Origin: Streptomyces sp. NBC_01460
GTDB taxonomy: Bacteria > Actinomycetota > Actinomycetes > Streptomycetales > Streptomycetaceae
Length of the DNA: 64,000 nucleotides
Direction: 5' to 3'
NCBI RefSeq assembly: GCF_036227405.1
Contig: NZ_CP109473.1
Coordinates: 7,626,001-7,690,000, forward strand
The notes beneath the pieces were generated by a model. The model saw only the letters and a program-made list of their open reading frames with translations, did no database searches and had not been told where the DNA came from. The position numbers were made by a program, and so were the translations under genes. Positions within the stretch are counted from its first letter, which is position 1, and each line of letters opens with the position of its first letter. Below, in pieces: positions 62,170 to 64,000 of this stretch.

Positions 62170-62862
62170 TCAGCGGTCCGCGAGCGCGTCCAGCAGTACG
62201 GCGGGATCGGTCAGGTCCGGCAGGACGTCATCCGCTCCCGCGTCACTGAGCTCCGTCGTCGTGGAGTTCCCCGTGGCGACCGCCAGGACCCGTACCCCGT
62301 GCGTGAGGCCCGCGGCGACATCGGAAGGTGCGTCGCCGATCAACACCACGCTCTCCGCCGTGAGGGGCGTGTCCAGGGCGCTCCGCGTGCGCTGCATGGC
62401 CACGCGCACGAGTTCGTGGCGCTCCTCGTGGTCCTCCCCGTAGCCGCCCAGCGGGAAGCGGAGGTGGGTACCGAGCCCGAACGCGGTGAGCTTGGCCCGG
62501 GCCACCGCCGCGATGTTCCCGGACACGACGCTCTGCACCGCATCACCCAGGCCGGCCACCGCCGCCAGGGTGTCCGCCGCCCCGGGCAGGGCGCGCCCCC
62601 GTTCGCGGATCTCCGCGGCCCGGGTCCCGTACTGCTCGGCGGAGAGCCGCGCGAACGCCTCGACCATGGGGCGGTCGCCGGTCACGCCGTGGAGCTCCGC
62701 GGTCAGGCGGAAGGCGGCGGGTTCCGTCATCCCGTCGGCCGCCGCCCGCTCCGTCATCACCTGCCCGGTGACCTGCTCGAAGCAGTCCGCGAAGATCTCC
62801 TGCCCGACGCCCCGGGTCGTGATCAGGGTGTGGTCCACGCTCCACAGCAGCAGCTTCACCAT
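62170..62862 (-). CDS. HAD-family protein with Asp nucleophile replaced by Ser
   Basis: A 230-residue haloacid dehalogenase-like protein with an alpha-helical C1 cap (about 17-85). Motif I normally reads DxDxT; here it is WSVDHTL, with the codon AGC (Ser) in place of the nucleophile Asp. Motif II Ser is in VVSGN, motif III Lys in ARAKLTAFGL, and motif IV IGDAPSDVAAG is intact. The fold is whole, so the loss of only the first Asp suggests lost or changed catalysis, not a broken gene. The ATG at 62862 has a GGTGGAGAC ribosome site. Confidence 0.82.
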   Translation of the reverse strand: MVKLLLWSVDHTLITTRGVGQEIFADCFEQVTGQVMTERAAADGMTEPAAFRLTAELHGVTGDRPMVEAFARLSAEQYGTRAAEIRERGRALPGAADTLAAVAGLGDAVQSVVSGNIAAVARAKLTAFGLGTHLRFPLGGYGEDHEERHELVRVAMQRTRSALDTPLTAESVVLIGDAPSDVAAGLTHGVRVLAVATGNSTTTELSDAGADDVLPDLTDPAVLLDALADR

Positions 62863-63093
62863 CGGTCTCCACCTCACCGGCCACTCGTACGCGGCCTTCT
62901 CGCCGTGTCACACGTTCGTGCAACACCGCCTACCCGCCCGGGCGGTGCCTCTGCGGTGACTCGCCGGAATCGTGGGTTCCGCACCGAGCCGAACGTCCGG
63001 TCCGACCCGGCGGACAAAGGGGTGCGCGGACACCGTCGTGCACGTACGGAACGTGGCATGCCCGCGTTGGCGGCACGGCACTAAAGTGGGGCG

Positions 63094-63636
63094 GTGACCT
63101 CCCTGCCGGAAGACCTGCCGTCCCAGATCGGCGAAGACGCTCGAGACGCGATGGTGCGGCGCCTGCAGGAGGCCTATGCCGAAGGGCACCTCTCGCACGA
63201 GCAGATGGACGAAGGCCTCGACCAGGTGCTCACCGCCCGGACGCACGGGGAACTCGCGTCTGTCCTGGCCTCGCTCCCGGAGGAGAAGGCGGACACCACG
63301 TCCACCATCGCCGCCGCCGGCGGTCGGATCCGGCGGCGCGGCGCCTGGCGGGTGCCGCGGACGCTCAAGGTCGAGTCCGCGTTCGGACAGGTCCGCCTCG
63401 ACCTGTCCCGCGCCGTTTTCGAGCATCAGGAAGTCGACATCGAGCTGCAACTCGGTACCGGCAAGGCCAGGATCACGGTGCCTCGCGACGCGATCGTCGA
63501 CTTCGAGGAGTTGCACACCGGCTGGAAGGACACGCGCTACAGGCCTCGGAAAGGCTCGGGCGGCAGCGGGCCGAGGATCCGGATCACCGGGGCCCTGGGG
63601 TACGGACGGCTGAAGATCCGCCACGCACGGCGCTGA
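63094..63636 (+). CDS. DUF1707 domain protein with LiaF-like C-terminus
   Basis: A 180-residue protein with the actinobacterial DUF1707 domain (about 10-65; RDAMVRRLQEAYAEGHLSHEQMDEGLDQVLTART in part). An Arg-rich linker and a C-terminal beta-rich LiaF/YvqF-like region follow (QVRLDLSRAVFEHQEVDIELQLGTGKARITVPRDA, in part). Such proteins are linked to cell-envelope stress sensing. The GTG at 63094 follows a TAAAGT -10-like hexamer by 6 nt (63082-63087), so a leaderless transcript is possible. No two-component system is next to it within the window. Confidence 0.8.
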   Translation: MTSLPEDLPSQIGEDARDAMVRRLQEAYAEGHLSHEQMDEGLDQVLTARTHGELASVLASLPEEKADTTSTIAAAGGRIRRRGAWRVPRTLKVESAFGQVRLDLSRAVFEHQEVDIELQLGTGKARITVPRDAIVDFEELHTGWKDTRYRPRKGSGGSGPRIRITGALGYGRLKIRHARR

Positions 63637-63778
63637 GGAACCGACAGGGATCCGTCCGGCCTTCCGGCGTCGGCGAACTCCGTTCCCGCGCCGGTCCGCC
63701 CCGTCGGCGCCGACCTTCTCCGAGGTGCCTCGCCCCAGGCGTCATCGGCCTCCCGTAGCCGCCGTCTACGCTCTCGGC

Positions 63779-64000
63779 ATGCAGCGCAGCGATGTCACAC
63801 GGGACGACGGCACATGGGTGGGCCTGTCCCTGGACGTACAGGACCGTCGTCGGCCCGAGCTGTGCGTCTTCAGCGCCGGTCCGCGACTCCTCGTCTCCCA
63901 GCGGGCGCGGCCCGTGGTGCTCGCCGTTGCCGAGGAGAACCACGGAGGCGTGGACTTCTGGCGCACCGAGCAGTACCGCTCGTTCGTCCCACCCCTGCGC
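63779..64000 (+). CDS. Hypothetical protein, 3' end outside window
   Basis: An open frame of 74 codons starting MQRSDVTRDDGTWVGLSLDVQDRRRP, without a stop before the window's right edge. The composition (DVQ, LCVFSAGPRLLVSQ, VVLAVAEENHGG) suggests a small globular alpha-beta protein. I do not recognise it. The ATG at 63779 has a weak ribosome site; other in-frame starts are possible. Confidence 0.45.
   Translation, partial: MQRSDVTRDDGTWVGLSLDVQDRRRPELCVFSAGPRLLVSQRARPVVLAVAEENHGGVDFWRTEQYRSFVPPLR

Overview
The window is very GC-rich actinobacterial chromosome, almost certainly Streptomyces or a close relative. The evidence is the strong G/C third-position bias, many GTG and TTG starts, GTGA/ATGA stop-start overlaps, an IdeR/DmdR-type iron box, an ECF sigma factor paired with a YCII/DGPF protein, and typical streptomycete families such as DUF1707, PucR/CdaR and secreted F5/8 type C proteins. 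No rRNA, tRNA, CRISPR array or intact mobile element was seen.

Layout. 1-4.4 kb: a XylFGH-like sugar ABC transporter with a divergent DeoR-family regulator, then a VOC protein. 4.6-9.3 kb: two secreted carbohydrate-active proteins with discoidin-like (F5/8 type C) domains. 9.4-10.3 kb: a scar with a frameshifted tyrosine recombinase remnant and an IS5-type transposase remnant. 10.3-15.3 kb: a pentapeptide-repeat protein, an McrB/McrC-type modification-dependent restriction pair and a divergent small EVE-like protein. 15.8-17.7 kb: an alkyl sulfatase. 18.8-23.5 kb: etfBA, a TetR repressor with four copies of its likely operator, a DUF35 protein and a double-headed TetR protein. 23.8-27.5 kb: ECF sigma plus YCII protein, a hydrolase, a VOC protein and a truncated PucR protein.

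27.6-53.0 kb is the core of the window: about 22 genes of transport and acyl-CoA catabolism in several divergent units. They comprise an MFS transporter, two MaoC proteins, three 385-residue acyl-CoA dehydrogenases, a two-subunit acyl-CoA dehydrogenase, CaiB, two thiolases, two CoA ligases, two enoyl-CoA hydratases, two SDRs, TesB, a 3-hydroxyacyl-CoA dehydrogenase, ALDH, Zn-ADH and a second alkyl sulfatase. Seven copies of one 18-bp dyad (AGTTA-N8-TAACC type) lie in the promoters of these units, so they look like one local regulon. My working model is uptake of a (branched or secondary) alkyl sulfate or related lipid, sulfate ester hydrolysis, oxidation of the alcohol to the acid, CoA activation and beta-oxidation, with electrons passing to EtfBA. 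The substrate is inferred, not shown.

53.9-64 kb: panD; a leftward encapsulin nanocompartment operon (DyP peroxidase with a C-terminal targeting tag, encapsulin shell, and a coupled Y4yA-like PLP decarboxylase that lacks a normal start codon); a signal-less periplasmic-binding-like protein; a secreted serine hydrolase; an iron-regulated siderophore-interacting flavoprotein; a HAD-family protein whose nucleophile Asp is replaced by Ser; and a DUF1707 protein.
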